DNA of 64,000 bases from Annona cherimola (lineage: Eukaryota; Streptophyta; Magnoliopsida; Magnoliales; Annonaceae), in assembly GCA_030490835.1 (NCBI GenBank), contig CM059972.1, forward strand, positions 46,727,452 to 46,791,451, read 5' to 3'. Shown piece by piece: positions 36,301 to 47,005 of the stretch; position 1 is the first letter of the stretch, and each line of letters begins with the position of its first letter. Position numbers and translations under genes: made by a program. The notes below the pieces were generated by a model, which searched no databases, was not told where the DNA came from, and saw only the letters and a program-made list of their open reading frames with translations.

Positions 36301-39300
36301 TTCTAGGGTCATCCGATTCATTTGCTTTGAATCTATTCGAATGCGGTAAAGTTTGCTCATTCTCATTAGAGTCAGATCAAGTCAACTAGATTGAGTTGAA
36401 GTCAATTCTAAGTATTCGAAGTTCATTCTATCTAATTCGATTCATTTGACTTGATTTGGATGCTCTTAAGTTCATTTCTTCTGTTCGAATGTAAACAAAA
36501 TGGGAGGGATTGTAGTGAATTTTAGTTGGTTAAAGTTCCTTTCGTCTGATTTATTTGCTTTGAATCTATTCGAATGCGATAAAGTTTGCTCGTTCTCATA
36601 TTAGAGTCAAATCATGTCAACTAGATTGAGTTGAAGTCAATTTTAAGTATTGGATGTTTATTCTATTTAATTCAATTCATTTTGATTTGATTCGAATGCT
36701 TTTAAGTTCTTTCGTTTTCCTTCGAATGTAAACGAAATCACGGGATTGTGGTCAACTCTAGTCGATTGAAATTCCCTTTGTTTGATTCAGTTGCTTTGAA
36801 TCTATTCGAATGCGCAAAAGTTTGCTCGTTATCATTAGAGTCAAATCAAGTTAACTAGATTAAGTTGTAGTCAATTCTAAGTAATCGAAGTTCATTCTAT
36901 CTAGCTGAATTCATTTGATTCAATTCGAATGCTTTTTAGTTCATGCGTTCTCGTTCAAATGTAAACAAAATCAAGGAGTTGTAGTTAATTCTAGCTGATT
37001 GAAGTTCTTTTCAGCCAATTCAATTCTTTTGAATCTATTCGAATGCGTTAAAGTTTGCTCGTTCTCATTAGAGTCAAATCATGTCAATTAGATTGAGCTG
37101 TACTCAATTCTAAGTAATCAGAGTTCATTCTATCTAAATCAGTTCATTTGATTCCATTCGAATGCTTTTATGTTCATTCGTTCTCATTCGAATGTAAATG
37201 AAATCAAGGGGTTGTAATTAATTCTAGCTGATGTAAGTTGCTTTCATCTGATTCAGTTGTTTTGAATCTATTCGAATGCGTTAAAGTTTGCTCGTTCTCA
37301 TCAGAGTCAAATCATGTCAATTAGATTGAGCTGTACTCAATTCTAAATAATCAGAGTTTATTCTATCTAAATCAGTTCATTTGATTCCATTCGAATGCTT
37401 TTATGTTCATCTCGTTCTCATTCGAATGTAAAGGAAATCAAGGGGTTGTAATTAATTCTAGCTGATTCAAGTTGCTTTCATCTGATTCAGTTATTTTGAA
37501 TCTATTAAAATGCGTTAAAGTTTGCTCGTTCTCATTAGAGTCAAATCATGTTAATTAGATGAGCTGTACTCAATTCTAAGTAATCGGAGTTCATTCTATC
37601 TAATTCAGTTCATTTGATTCGATTCGAATGCATCCAAATTCATTTGTTGCCGTTCGAATGTGAACGAAATCAAGGGTTTGTTGTTAAATTTAGCTGATTG
37701 AAGTTCCTCTCATCGATTCAGTTATTTTTTGTATCTATTCGAACGCGTTAAAGTTTTCTCGTTCTCATTGGAGTCAAATCAAGTCAATTAGATTCAGTTG
37801 TACTTAATTCTAAGCAATCAAAGTTCATTATAGCTAGTTCAGTTCATTAGATTCGATTCGAATGATTTTAAGTTCCTTTGTTCCCGTTCGAATGTAAATA
37901 AAATCAAGGGATTGAAGTCAATTCTAGTTGACTGAAATTCCTTTCGTCTGATTGAGTTGTTTTGAATCTACTCGAATGTGTTAAGTTTGCTCGTTCTCGT
38001 TACAGTCAAATCATGTCAATTAGATTGAGTAGTTCTCAATTCTAAGTAATCCGAGTTCATTGTATCTAAATCAGATCATTTGATTCGATTGGAATGCTTT
38101 TAAGTTCTTTCGTTTTCCTTCGAATGTAAACGAAATCACGGGATTGTGGTCAACTCTAGTCGATTGAAATTCCCTTTGTTTGATTCAGTTGCTTTGAATC
38201 TATTCGAATGCAATAAAGTTTGCTCGTTCTCGTTTTCCATTCTCATGAGAGTCAAATCAAGTCAATTAGATTGAGTCATACTTAATTATAAGCAATCAAA
38301 GTTCATCATATCTAGTTCAGTTCATTAGATTCGATTCAAATGCTCTTAAGTTCCTATGTTCCCGTTCGAATGTAAACAAAATCAAGGGTTGAATTCAAGT
38401 TCAGTTGATTGAAATTCCTTTCGTCCGACTTTGTTGTTTTTAATCTATTCGAATGCGTTAAAGATTGCAATATCTCTTTAGAGTCAAATCATGTTAATTA
38501 GATTGAGCTCTACTCAATTTTAAGTAATCGGAGTTCATTCTTTGTAAGTCAATTCGTTTGATTCGATTCGAACGCTTTTAAGTTCATTTGTTCCCGTTCG
38601 AATCTAAACAAAATCAGGGGATTGCATTAAATTCTAGTTGCTTGAAGTTCCTTTCATCCGATTCATTTACTTTTAACTATTAATCTATTCTAATGCAATA
38701 AAGTTTGCTGGTTCTCATTCGAGCCAAATCAAGACAATTGGATTGAGTTGAAGTCAATTCTAAGTAACTGAAGTTCATTCTATCTAGATCAGTTCATTTG
38801 ATTCCATTTGAATGCTTTTAAGTTCATTTGTTCCTGTTCGAATGTAGACAAAATAAAGGAATTGTAGTGAATTCTAATTGATTAAAGTTCCTTTTGTCCG
38901 ATTCATTGGCTTTGTATCTATTCGAATGTGATAAAGTTTGCTCGTTCTCATTAGAGTCAAATCATTTCAACTAGAATGAGTTGAAGTGAATTCTAAGTAT
39001 TTGAAGTTTATTCTATCTAATTCAATTCATTTGATTTGATTCGAATGCGTTTAAGTTCATTCGTTCTCGTACGATTGTAGTTTCTTGAAGTTCTTTTCAT
39101 CCGATTCCGTTGCTTTGAATCTATTCGAATACGCAAAAGTTTGCATGTTCTCATTAGAGTCAGATCAAGTCAATTAGATTGAGTTGTAGTCAATTCTAAG
39201 TAACCGAAGTTCATTCTATCTAATTCAATTCATTTGATTCTATTCGAATGCGTTTAAGTTCATTCGTTCTCATTCGAATGTAAACAAAATCAAGGGGTTG

Positions 39301-39385
39301 TAGTTAGTTCCAGTTGATTGAAGTTTCTTTTCATCCAATTTAGTTGTTTTGAATCTATTCGAATACGTTAAAGTTTGCTTGTTCT
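21318..39385 (+). repeat. 232-bp satellite, 15-monomer higher-order repeat of 3473 bp
   Basis: The marker TCTATTCTAATGCAATAAAG recurs at 21318, 24791, 28264, 31737, 35210 and 38684, which gives spacings of 3473, 3473, 3473, 3473 and 3474. Fifteen monomers can be counted per period (AATCTATT-type landmarks). Individual monomers are recognisable by private changes, for example a shortened one with TCTCGTACGATTG and one with an insertion containing TTTTCCATTCTCATGAG. Copies differ from each other at only a handful of positions. Five full copies and about 0.7 kb of a sixth are present before the gap. Confidence 0.95.
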
Positions 39386-39485
39386 NNNNNNNNNNNNNNN
39401 NNNNNNNNNNNNNNNNNNNNNNNNNNNNNNNNNNNNNNNNNNNNNNNNNNNNNNNNNNNNNNNNNNNNNNNNNNNNNNNNNNNNN
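39386..39485. other. Assembly gap (100 N)
   Basis: Exactly 100 N, the conventional size for a gap of unknown length. The 232-bp satellite ends inside a monomer on its left and an unrelated satellite begins on its right. Confidence 0.98.
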
Positions 39486-41879
39486 CACAACTCAAGATAG
39501 TTTTTACCTAATTAGTGCGATGAAATACAATTATTCAGTATATTTCATGAGTTTATTATTACATAAATTCTTTATAACAAGAAAAAAACAAGAGAATTTG
39601 ACTTTCGCAGTTATTTAATCATTATTATCTAATTTCTCTCAATGGAATAAACTCGATTTAATATGGATATAGTGATAAGATACATTTGTGAATCAAATAA
39701 TTAATAAAAAATAATGATAAAATATATTTCTAAATTACTAAACCAATATAACAATATTCCTAACTGTTACGTCTAATTTTGTATAATTACTCATATTTTT
39801 GTGTGATTTCTTTGAAATTTTTCATGCATTTTCGAATGAATAATAATTTCAATAATTCAAATAAACACTAAAATAGTAGAAATAGTTTATGAAAATTATC
39901 AAACTCTATCATGAGGTGATTTTATCCATCTAGTAGTATTTTATATATCAAAAATACAATTATGTTAAAATTTTTCATACATTATGACAATTAAATACCA
40001 AATTAATTGAGAAAAATATAAAAATATCAACTAATTAGATCCAAAATGAAAAAGAGTAGAGCGCAATTAGATATACACAACTCAAGACAGTTTTTACCTA
40101 ATTAGTGCGATGAAATACAATTATTCAGCATATTTCATGAGTTATTATTACATAAATTCTTTTATAACAAGAAAAAAACAAGAGAATTTGACTTTCACAG
40201 TTATTAATCATTATTATCTAATTTCTCTCAATGGAATAACTCGATTTAATATGGAAAATAGAGATAAGATACATTTGTGAATCAAATAATTAATAAAAAA
40301 ATAATGATAAAATATATTTCTAAATTACTAAACCAATGTAACAATATTCCTAACTGTTACGTCTCAATTTGTATAATTACTCATATTTTTGTGTGATTTC
40401 TTTGAAATTTTCATGCATTTTTCGAATGAGAAATAATTTCAATAATTCAAATAAACACCAAATAGTTAGAAATAGTTTGTGAAAACTTTTAGACTCTATC
40501 ATGAAGTGATTTTATCCATCTAGTCGATTTATATATCTAAATACATTATGTTAAACTTTTTCGTACATTATGACAATTAAAATACAAACTAATTGAGAAA
40601 ATATAAAAATATCAATTAATTAGATCCAAAAATGAAAAGAGTAGAGCCCACTAAACCAATGTAACAATATTCCTAACTGTTACGTCTCAATTTGTAATAA
40701 TTACTTATATTTTTGTGTGATTTCTTTGAAATTTTCATGCATTTTCGAATGAATAATAATTTCAATAATTCAAATAAACACTAAATAGTAGAAATAGTTT
40801 ATGAAAATTATTCAAACTCTATCATTGAGGTGATTTTATCCATCTAGTAGTATTTATTTATATCAAAATACATTATGTTAAAAATTTTTCTTACATTATG
40901 ACAATTAAATACCAAATAATTGAGAAAATATAAAAATATCAACTAATTAGATCCAAAATGAAAAGAGTAGAGCCCAATTAGAAATACACAAATCAAGACA
41001 GCTTTACCTAATTTGTGCGATGAAATAATATTATTCAGCATATTTCATTGAGTTATTATTACATAAATTCTTTATAACAAGAAAAAAACAAGAGAATTTG
41101 ACTTTCGCTGTTATTAATCATTATTATCTAATTTCTCTCAATGAAATAACCCGATTTAATATGGAAATAGTGATAAGATACATTTGTGAATCAAATAATT
41201 TAATAAAAAATAATGATCAAATATATTTCTAAATTACTAAACCAATGTAAAATATTCCTAACTGTTACGTCTCACTTTGTAATAATTACTCATTTTTTGT
41301 GTGATTTCTTTCAAATTTTCATACATTTTCGCATAAATAATAATTTCAATAATTCAAATAAATACCAAATAGTAGAAATAGTTTATGAAAACTTTTAGAC
41401 TCTATCATGAGGTGATTTTATCCATCTAGTTGATTTATATATATCAAAATACATTATGTTAAAAATTTTCATACATTATGACAATTAAATACAAACTAAT
41501 TGAGAAAATATAAAAAATATCAACTAATTAGATCCAAAATGAAAAGTGTAGAGCCCCATTAGATATACACAACTCAAGACAATTTTTACCTAATTTGTGC
41601 GATGAGAATAATATTATTCAGCATATTTCATGAGTTATTATTAAATAAATTCTTTATAACAAGAAAAAAACAAGAGAATTTGGCTTTCGCAGTTATTAAG
41701 TATTATTATCTAATTTCTCTCAATGGAATAACTCGATTTAATATGGAAATAGTGATAAGATACATTTGTGAATCAAATAATTAATAAAAAAATAATGATA
41801 AAATATATTTTAAAAAATTACTAAACCCATGTAACAATATTCCTAACTGTTACGTCTCACTTTGTATAATATTACTCAT
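39486..41879 (+). repeat. 575-bp AT-rich satellite, left block
   Basis: Tandem units marked by CACAACTCAAGACAG at 39486 and 40076 and by variants at 40987 and 41568. The spacing is 590, 911 and 581. The 911-bp interval holds one full unit plus a partial one joined at about 40650, where the unit start is missing. Compared with the right-hand blocks this part carries many extra single bases in homopolymers. Short ORFs are accidental. Confidence 0.9.
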
Positions 41880-42087
41880 AGTTTGTATTTAGGTTTCATT
41901 TTTGCTTTACATTGTAATTTGTAATATGAAATTACGTTTTATTGAAACTTGTTTTATGTTCAAATATGTGTTTTCATGCCTGCTATACTCTGTTTTGAAA
42001 GTTATTATGATGAAACCAATATGATTGTGTTTCTCTTAAAATGTACAAACTCAAATTTGTTTTGTCAATCATCAAAAATGGGGAGAT
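41880..42087 (+). repeat. Orphan 3' untranslated fragment of a Sirevirus before its 5' LTR
   Basis: Matches the element's own 3' region in two pieces: 51151-51243 and, after the nested solo LTR, 53055-53168. It ends in the polypurine tract AAAAATGGGGAGA directly before LTR-A. It joins satellite DNA abruptly at 41879/41880. It is the remnant of a second, upstream element that shared LTR-A. Confidence 0.8.
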
Positions 42088-43843
42088 TGTTGGAAACAAT
42101 GTCTAAAACAAAACAAAATTGACCAAAGCATGAGTTTTGATGATTAACAAAGTTAAAATTTGAGTATAAAGTGAATACTGATGATTATGTTGAATGTTTT
42201 TAAGGAATGAAAACAGCCAAGTCGATTTCCAAGACGACTTGGACTTCGACTTAGGGTGAAGTCGAACCCAAAGTCGACTCCATCCTCGACTCCAAAATGA
42301 ACCTCATGACCAGATTTGAAAATGGAAGGAAAGCAGGTGAAGTCGCAGACCAAGTCGACTCCACTTGCGACTTGGGAAGCCAAGTCGCAGATGAAGTCGA
42401 CTCCAACATCGACTTGAGATGGCAAAATCACTCCAAAGTTGATTTTGGGGCAGAAAAATACCGAAGTCGCAGACGAAGTCGACTCCGGTTTGCGACTAGG
42501 GTGAAGTCGCAGACGAAGTCGACTCCAACATCGACTTGAGGTCTTCAAAGTTCAAGACTCAGTTTCAAGCTCATTTCAAGATTAACTTGAGTTTTCTCAA
42601 GACCAAATCAAAGGTGCTAGCTCATTATCAACTTAAGTTTCTCAAGTCCAAGGCAAAGCTTCAAGCATATTTCAAGATGAAGTTCAAGATATGAAGACTA
42701 ATATCAAAAGAAAGCAAGGTGCATGAATCAAAGGCAAATCAACCATACAAGTTTTCAAGATCTCCAAGACTCACAAGGTATACAAAATATGAAGCCAATC
42801 CAAAATGAAAATGATTGAAGGAAAGAAGCTAAGCAAGATAGAAGAAAATCAAACATGATCAAAATGTATTTGGCACAAAGAATTGGTCAAGTCGCAACCC
42901 AAGTCGACTCCAAGATCGACTTGAGTTCAAGTCTGAAACTAAGTCGACCCAAACTCAGACTTGGAAACTGCAGAAGTAAAGTCGCACACGAAGTCGACTC
43001 CACTTGCGACTTGGGAAGCCAAGTCGCAGACGAAGTCGACTTCACCTGCGACTTGGGGAAGTAACGTTCGAATTTTTGAACGTTGGAACATTTATTGCGC
43101 GCCAACCACTTCTATAACGTTCAAATCTTCCCTCTTCTATAAATAGACACTCAAGCAAACGTGGAAACACACACTAAATAGCCTAAAGAGAGGAAAGAAG
43201 TGCAAACAAGAGCTCCCATTTGCTTTTCTCCAAATTTGAGTGATCTATACACTTTCAAAGGAAGAACAAGCTTCAAGTTGCAAGTAGCTTCAACGATATA
43301 CAACCGGTTGCTTCTACAGATTCTTCCTCAAGCTGAAACTTGCCTACACAACTCAGTAAAGTGTAGATCTTTCTTATTTTCATTATTCTTTGTTCTTGGT
43401 GCTTGGTTTGAGTTTGTTGTAACAAACCAAGACGTTGCAAGTAGAGTTGTGATTGGAGTTAAACTCATCATCTACTTGTATCAATTGTATAAGCCCCCTA
43501 GAGCTAGAATCTAGAAGAGAGCATAGGCTCTGATTGTGTATGCCCCCTAGAGCTAGAATCTAGAAGAGAGCGGAGACTCTAAGTGTATTCGCGGAATACA
43601 TAGTGGAACCCAAGTCACAACGGTGTGTGAGCTTGGAAGAGTGGAGTAGGGAGAGGTTGCCCGAACCACTATAAATCTTGTCTACTGTTTTACTTTATTG
43701 TTTTCATTACTTCATTGCTCTCTATTTGTTTCAATCAAGGGGATTAAGCTTTCAAGGGGTTAAGTTTTAATTTGCCGAAGAATTTTATAAGAACCCAATT
43801 CACCCCTCCCCTCTTGGGTTTTGCCATTAACTCGGGACCAACA
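42088..43843 (+). repeat. Sirevirus 5' LTR (LTR-A)
   Basis: 1756 bp, TGTTGG...CCAACA. It holds two clusters of GTCGAC-centred palindromic motifs (about 42205-42540 and 42895-43060), a TATA box, and a tandem pair of about 50-bp units containing CCCCTAGAGCTAGAATCTAG (43495 and 43545). Compared with LTR-C it has one more 41-bp GTCGAC unit near 42480. Confidence 0.9.
43138..43146 (+). promoter_or_regulatory. TATA box of LTR-A
   Basis: TATAAATAG, conserved in place in LTR-C (54177) and as TATAAAAAG in LTR-B (52349). Transcription would start about 30 bp downstream and mark the U3/R border. Confidence 0.7.
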
Positions 43844-43845
43844 AG

Positions 43846-43857
43846 TGGTATCAGAGC
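43846..43857 (+). promoter_or_regulatory. Primer-binding site for initiator tRNA-Met
   Basis: TGGTATCAGAGC, two bases after the LTR end, is the standard copia primer site complementary to the 3' end of plant initiator tRNA-Met. Confidence 0.95.
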
Positions 43858-43891
43858 AGGTCTTTGAGCTTACCAAAGAGATCTTATTGAC

Positions 43892-44356
43892 ATGGCATCC
43901 CAATCTACTTTCGTTCCCGCATTTGCCGAAGGCCAATCCTTTACTAGGCCACCATTGTTTGATGGGAACAATTTTGGATATTGGAAGCTAAGAATGAAAC
44001 AACTCATCATGGCTACCGATATGGACTCTTGGATTGTGATTCAAGATGGTGTGACCTTGCCCATTGATGAAAAAGCTTCCAAATGGACCGATGAGGAAGT
44101 TAGAATCGTGAAGAGCAATGCCAAAGCTATGAATTCACTATTTTGTGCTCTCACGGCATCTGAATATGATAGAGTATCCTCTTGTTTAACCGCTAAAGAG
44201 ATATGTGATACATTAACCTCCATCTATGAAGGAACTTCTCAAGTCCAAGGGACGAGAAGAAACATTTTGATTGGAGAATTAGAAAATTTTAGAATGTTGA
44301 AACAGAAAATATTTCTGAAATGTTTGCTAGATTCTCAAAAATTACTAATGCTTTGA
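43892..44356 (+). CDS. Sirevirus gag, N-terminal part (frameshifted)
   Basis: 154 codons starting MASQSTF, 35 bp after the primer site. It has the copia gag N-terminus: PPLFDGNNFGYWKLRMK and then the helical retrotransposon gag domain. From about 44300 the reading leaves the expected frame: the next frame continues the gag sequence at 44320 (MFARFSKITNALKGLG). A single-base indel between about 44299 and 44318 explains this. Alone the product is a truncated capsid protein. Confidence 0.8.
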   Translation: MASQSTFVPAFAEGQSFTRPPLFDGNNFGYWKLRMKQLIMATDMDSWIVIQDGVTLPIDEKASKWTDEEVRIVKSNAKAMNSLFCALTASEYDRVSSCLTAKEICDTLTSIYEGTSQVQGTRRNILIGELENFRMLKQKIFLKCLLDSQKLLML

Positions 44357-45708
44357 AAGGTCTTGGAAAGGCTATATCTGAATCTAAACAGGTTATGAAG
44401 ATTTTAAGGGCTCTACCGGAATCTTGGACTCCAAAGATTACTGCGATAGAAGAAGCTAAGGACCTCAACACATTGAAGCTAGAAGACCTAATTAGCTCAT
44501 TAATGTCACATGAGCTAATTAAGAAAAGAAATGAAGATCATCACAAAGGCAAAAGAGTAATTGCCTTAAAAGCTGCACAAGATTCAGACGATACTTCATC
44601 TTCACAAAATGACGATGAGATTGCCCTACTCACAAAACGATTCAGAAAATTTGTGAGGAAAGGCAGAAATTTCAGAAATTTTAAAGAAAGAAACTCCAAA
44701 GAGAAAAAGAAAGAAACAACCAAATGTTACCGATGCAGCGGTTCAGGACACATGCAAGCCCAATGTCCAACGCCCGAAGAAAACAAGGCAAAGGAACAAA
44801 GAAAAGATCGAGGCGACAACAAAAGATTTCAAAGAAACAAAGGAAGAGGCATGTACGTAAATGAAGAAGAATCTACAACGAATAGCTCCTCAAGTGAAGA
44901 ATGCGAAGCAGATTGTGCAAGAATCTGTTGCATAGCAAACACCGACATATGCTTTGCAGCCATGGAAACCTTGGAGGATCAAGCCACTTCAACGGACTGC
45001 ACGAGTAGTCAAGAGGTAACCTCCAAACAGAAATTATTTTCAAATTTCTCTACAAATGAATGTCTTAAATGTGCTGAATTAGAGGAACTTCAACAACCTT
45101 ATGATTCACTATATGAAGAAATAAAGAAATTAGGAAACAAGTTTACAATTAAGAAAAGACAATGTGATGCAGTAATAATTGTAAATGGTAAACTTGCTGA
45201 AAAATTAGACAAGTTAAAAGATGAAAAGAATACCTTAGAAAATGAGTTAGAAAAACTTAAAAACGAGAATGAATCATTAAATGAATCTCTTGCCAAGTTC
45301 TCTAATCCAGGAGAAAATGTGAAAATGTTCTTGAAAATGACAACTCAAACTTGCAAAAAAGGACTTGGATACAATACATTTGAACAATCAAAGTCTAATA
45401 CTCCAAGAAATAATATCAGACCCATTTATACTAAACCAAAGATAAATCGAATAGTTTGGACCAAAAGACCAACCAATGAACAAATTACCAAATGGCTCCC
45501 TATTTCTAGACTTCCGGGAGCTTGTAACTTTTGCAACAAGCTTGGACATAAGATCTATCAATGTAAACTAAGAAAACTGCAAAACCTAGGTGCTAAATTG
45601 GTTTGGATGCCAAAATGCATTGGTTTTATGGGATCAAAGATGGATCAACTCAAACTTCAAAGGTTAACTAACCCAAACGGACCCATAAAATGGGTACCAA
45701 AAGGATAA
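44320..45708 (+). CDS. Sirevirus gag, middle and C-terminal part with two zinc knuckles
   Basis: 462 codons in the frame that continues gag after the indel. The ATG lies inside the old gag frame and is probably not a native start. Residues 1-70 finish the capsid helical domain. 136-149 is a CCHC knuckle (CYRCSGSGHMQAQC). About 270-330 is a Lys/Glu/Leu/Asn-rich coiled coil. 402-415 is a second CCHC (CNFCNKLGHKIYQC). The C-terminus carries WVPKG before a TAA. Two knuckles with an intervening coiled coil are usual for Sirevirus gag, which packages the RNA. Confidence 0.8.
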   Translation: MFARFSKITNALKGLGKAISESKQVMKILRALPESWTPKITAIEEAKDLNTLKLEDLISSLMSHELIKKRNEDHHKGKRVIALKAAQDSDDTSSSQNDDEIALLTKRFRKFVRKGRNFRNFKERNSKEKKKETTKCYRCSGSGHMQAQCPTPEENKAKEQRKDRGDNKRFQRNKGRGMYVNEEESTTNSSSSEECEADCARICCIANTDICFAAMETLEDQATSTDCTSSQEVTSKQKLFSNFSTNECLKCAELEELQQPYDSLYEEIKKLGNKFTIKKRQCDAVIIVNGKLAEKLDKLKDEKNTLENELEKLKNENESLNESLAKFSNPGENVKMFLKMTTQTCKKGLGYNTFEQSKSNTPRNNIRPIYTKPKINRIVWTKRPTNEQITKWLPISRLPGACNFCNKLGHKIYQCKLRKLQNLGAKLVWMPKCIGFMGSKMDQLKLQRLTNPNGPIKWVPKG

Positions 45709-45732
45709 GCTCTACTCAACTCAACTTTTGCA

Positions 45733-45961
45733 GGTTTGCCTTAAAGCTAAGGCCAATAATGTATGGTTTATGGATAGCGGTTGCTCAAGACACATGACAG
45801 GAGAAAAATGACTATTTCATAAGATCAACCCATGTAATGAAGGAACAGTAGCTTTCGGAAATAACGAGAAAGGTAAAATAAAAGGTAAAGGAAACGTCTA
45901 TGGTATTTCAAATGCATGTTTTGAAAATGTTCTATTTGTTGAAGGACTCAAACACAATCTA
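45733..45961 (+). pseudogene. Sirevirus pol, protease segment with nonsense codon
   Basis: In the integrase frame upstream of its first ATG the sequence encodes VWFMDSGCSRHMTGEK, the copia aspartic protease active site (DSG), and is then cut by a TGA near 45808. After it the frame stays open into the integrase. The protease would release gag and pol products; here it is broken a few residues after the active site. Confidence 0.75.
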
Positions 45962-46666
45962 ATGAGTATTAGTCAACTGTGTGATAAAGGATATAAAGTT
46001 GTATTTGAATCCTCTATATGTAATGTTATTGATGATGACGAGCGCATAATTTTTAGTGGTAAAAGACATGGAAATGTATATTTGGTTTGCCTTGATGACT
46101 TAGAAGGAAAATGTCTAATAGCCATAGAAAATGATCCATGGAAATGGCATGCAAGGCTTGGACATATAAATATGTCAAATATCAAAACCTTATGGAAAAA
46201 GAATTTGGTACAAGGCTTACCAAAACTCAAATATGACAAAGATAAGATTTGTAAAGCCTGCCAACTATCTAAACAACCGAAAATGTCATTTTCCACCAAA
46301 CAGGAAATCTCAACAACTAGACCACTTGAATTACTACATATGGATCTTTATGGGTCATCAGACATTTTAACTCTTGGTGGGAAAAAGTATGTATATGTAA
46401 TTGTGGATGACTTTTCTAGATTTACTTGGATCATACTCTTAGCTAACAAAGATGAAGCATTTTCAACGTTTGTCTCGTTTTCAAATTTGGTGCAAAATGA
46501 AAAACAAAGCTCAATTATCTCCATTAGAAGTGACCATGGTGGTGAATTTGAAAATAGCCAATTCATAGAATTTTGCAATGAAAAGGGAATTCACTATACA
46601 TTCTCTGCACCAAAAACTCCTCAACAAAATGGAGTTGTTGAAAGCAAAAACCGGACAATACAATAA
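45962..46666 (+). CDS. Sirevirus integrase (C-terminally cut)
   Basis: 234 codons. It shows the HHCC zinc domain (H63, H68, C97, C100) in WHARLGH...CKACQLSK and the catalytic D128 (LLHMDLYG), D191 (RSDHGGEF) and E227 (NGVVESKN) with the D-35-E spacing. A TAA at 46664-46666 interrupts the frame, which continues at once in 46667-47005. The enzyme inserts the cDNA into the host genome. Catalytic residues are intact, but the C-terminal region is separated by the stop. Confidence 0.85.
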   Translation: MSISQLCDKGYKVVFESSICNVIDDDERIIFSGKRHGNVYLVCLDDLEGKCLIAIENDPWKWHARLGHINMSNIKTLWKKNLVQGLPKLKYDKDKICKACQLSKQPKMSFSTKQEISTTRPLELLHMDLYGSSDILTLGGKKYVYVIVDDFSRFTWIILLANKDEAFSTFVSFSNLVQNEKQSSIISIRSDHGGEFENSQFIEFCNEKGIHYTFSAPKTPQQNGVVESKNRTIQ

Positions 46667-47005
46667 ATGACTAGAACCATGCTAAATGAGAGTAAACTAT
46701 CCAAGAGATTTTGGGGTGAAGCTGTAAGTACAGCTTATCATGTATTGAACCGAGTTACCATTAGAGCTATATTGAAAAAGACCTCATATGAACTTTGGAA
46801 GGGCAGAAAACCAAACATATCATATTTCCATACCTTTGGATGTATTTGTTATGTGCTAAATAATGGAAAAACAAATCTAGGAAAATTAGATGCCAAAAGC
46901 GATAAAGCTATTTTCTTGGGTTATTCATCAAATAGCAAAGCATATAGAATTTTCAACAAAAGACATCAAACAATAGAAGAGTCAATACATGTTGTCTTTG
47001 ATTAA
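46667..47005 (+). pseudogene. Sirevirus integrase C-terminal fragment
   Basis: Same frame as 45962-46666, separated only by the TAA. It holds the conserved FWGEAV...TSYELW.GRKP and FGC motifs, then GKLDAKSDKAIFLGYS, the usual copia integrase C-terminal region. It ends at a TAA at 47003-47005. Confidence 0.8.

Noticed and set aside
14433..39385. CRISPR-like array
   Set aside because: The whole unit repeats head to tail with no unique spacers; it is plant satellite DNA.
39270..39618. Two ORFs that span the N gap
   Set aside because: Their central parts are made of N; they are artefacts of translating a gap.
41213..41784. Short ORFs of 60-61 codons in the 575-bp satellite
   Set aside because: AT-rich tandem repeat; they are not conserved between units.
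42153..43514. Several 60-130 codon ORFs on both strands in LTR-A (and equivalents in LTR-B and LTR-C)
   Set aside because: They are translations of the GTCGAC motif clusters (repeated VDSTCDLG-like strings) in regulatory LTR DNA.
43846..43857. A tRNA gene suggested by TGGTATCAGAGC
   Set aside because: It is only the 12-base primer-binding site next to an LTR; no cloverleaf surrounds it.
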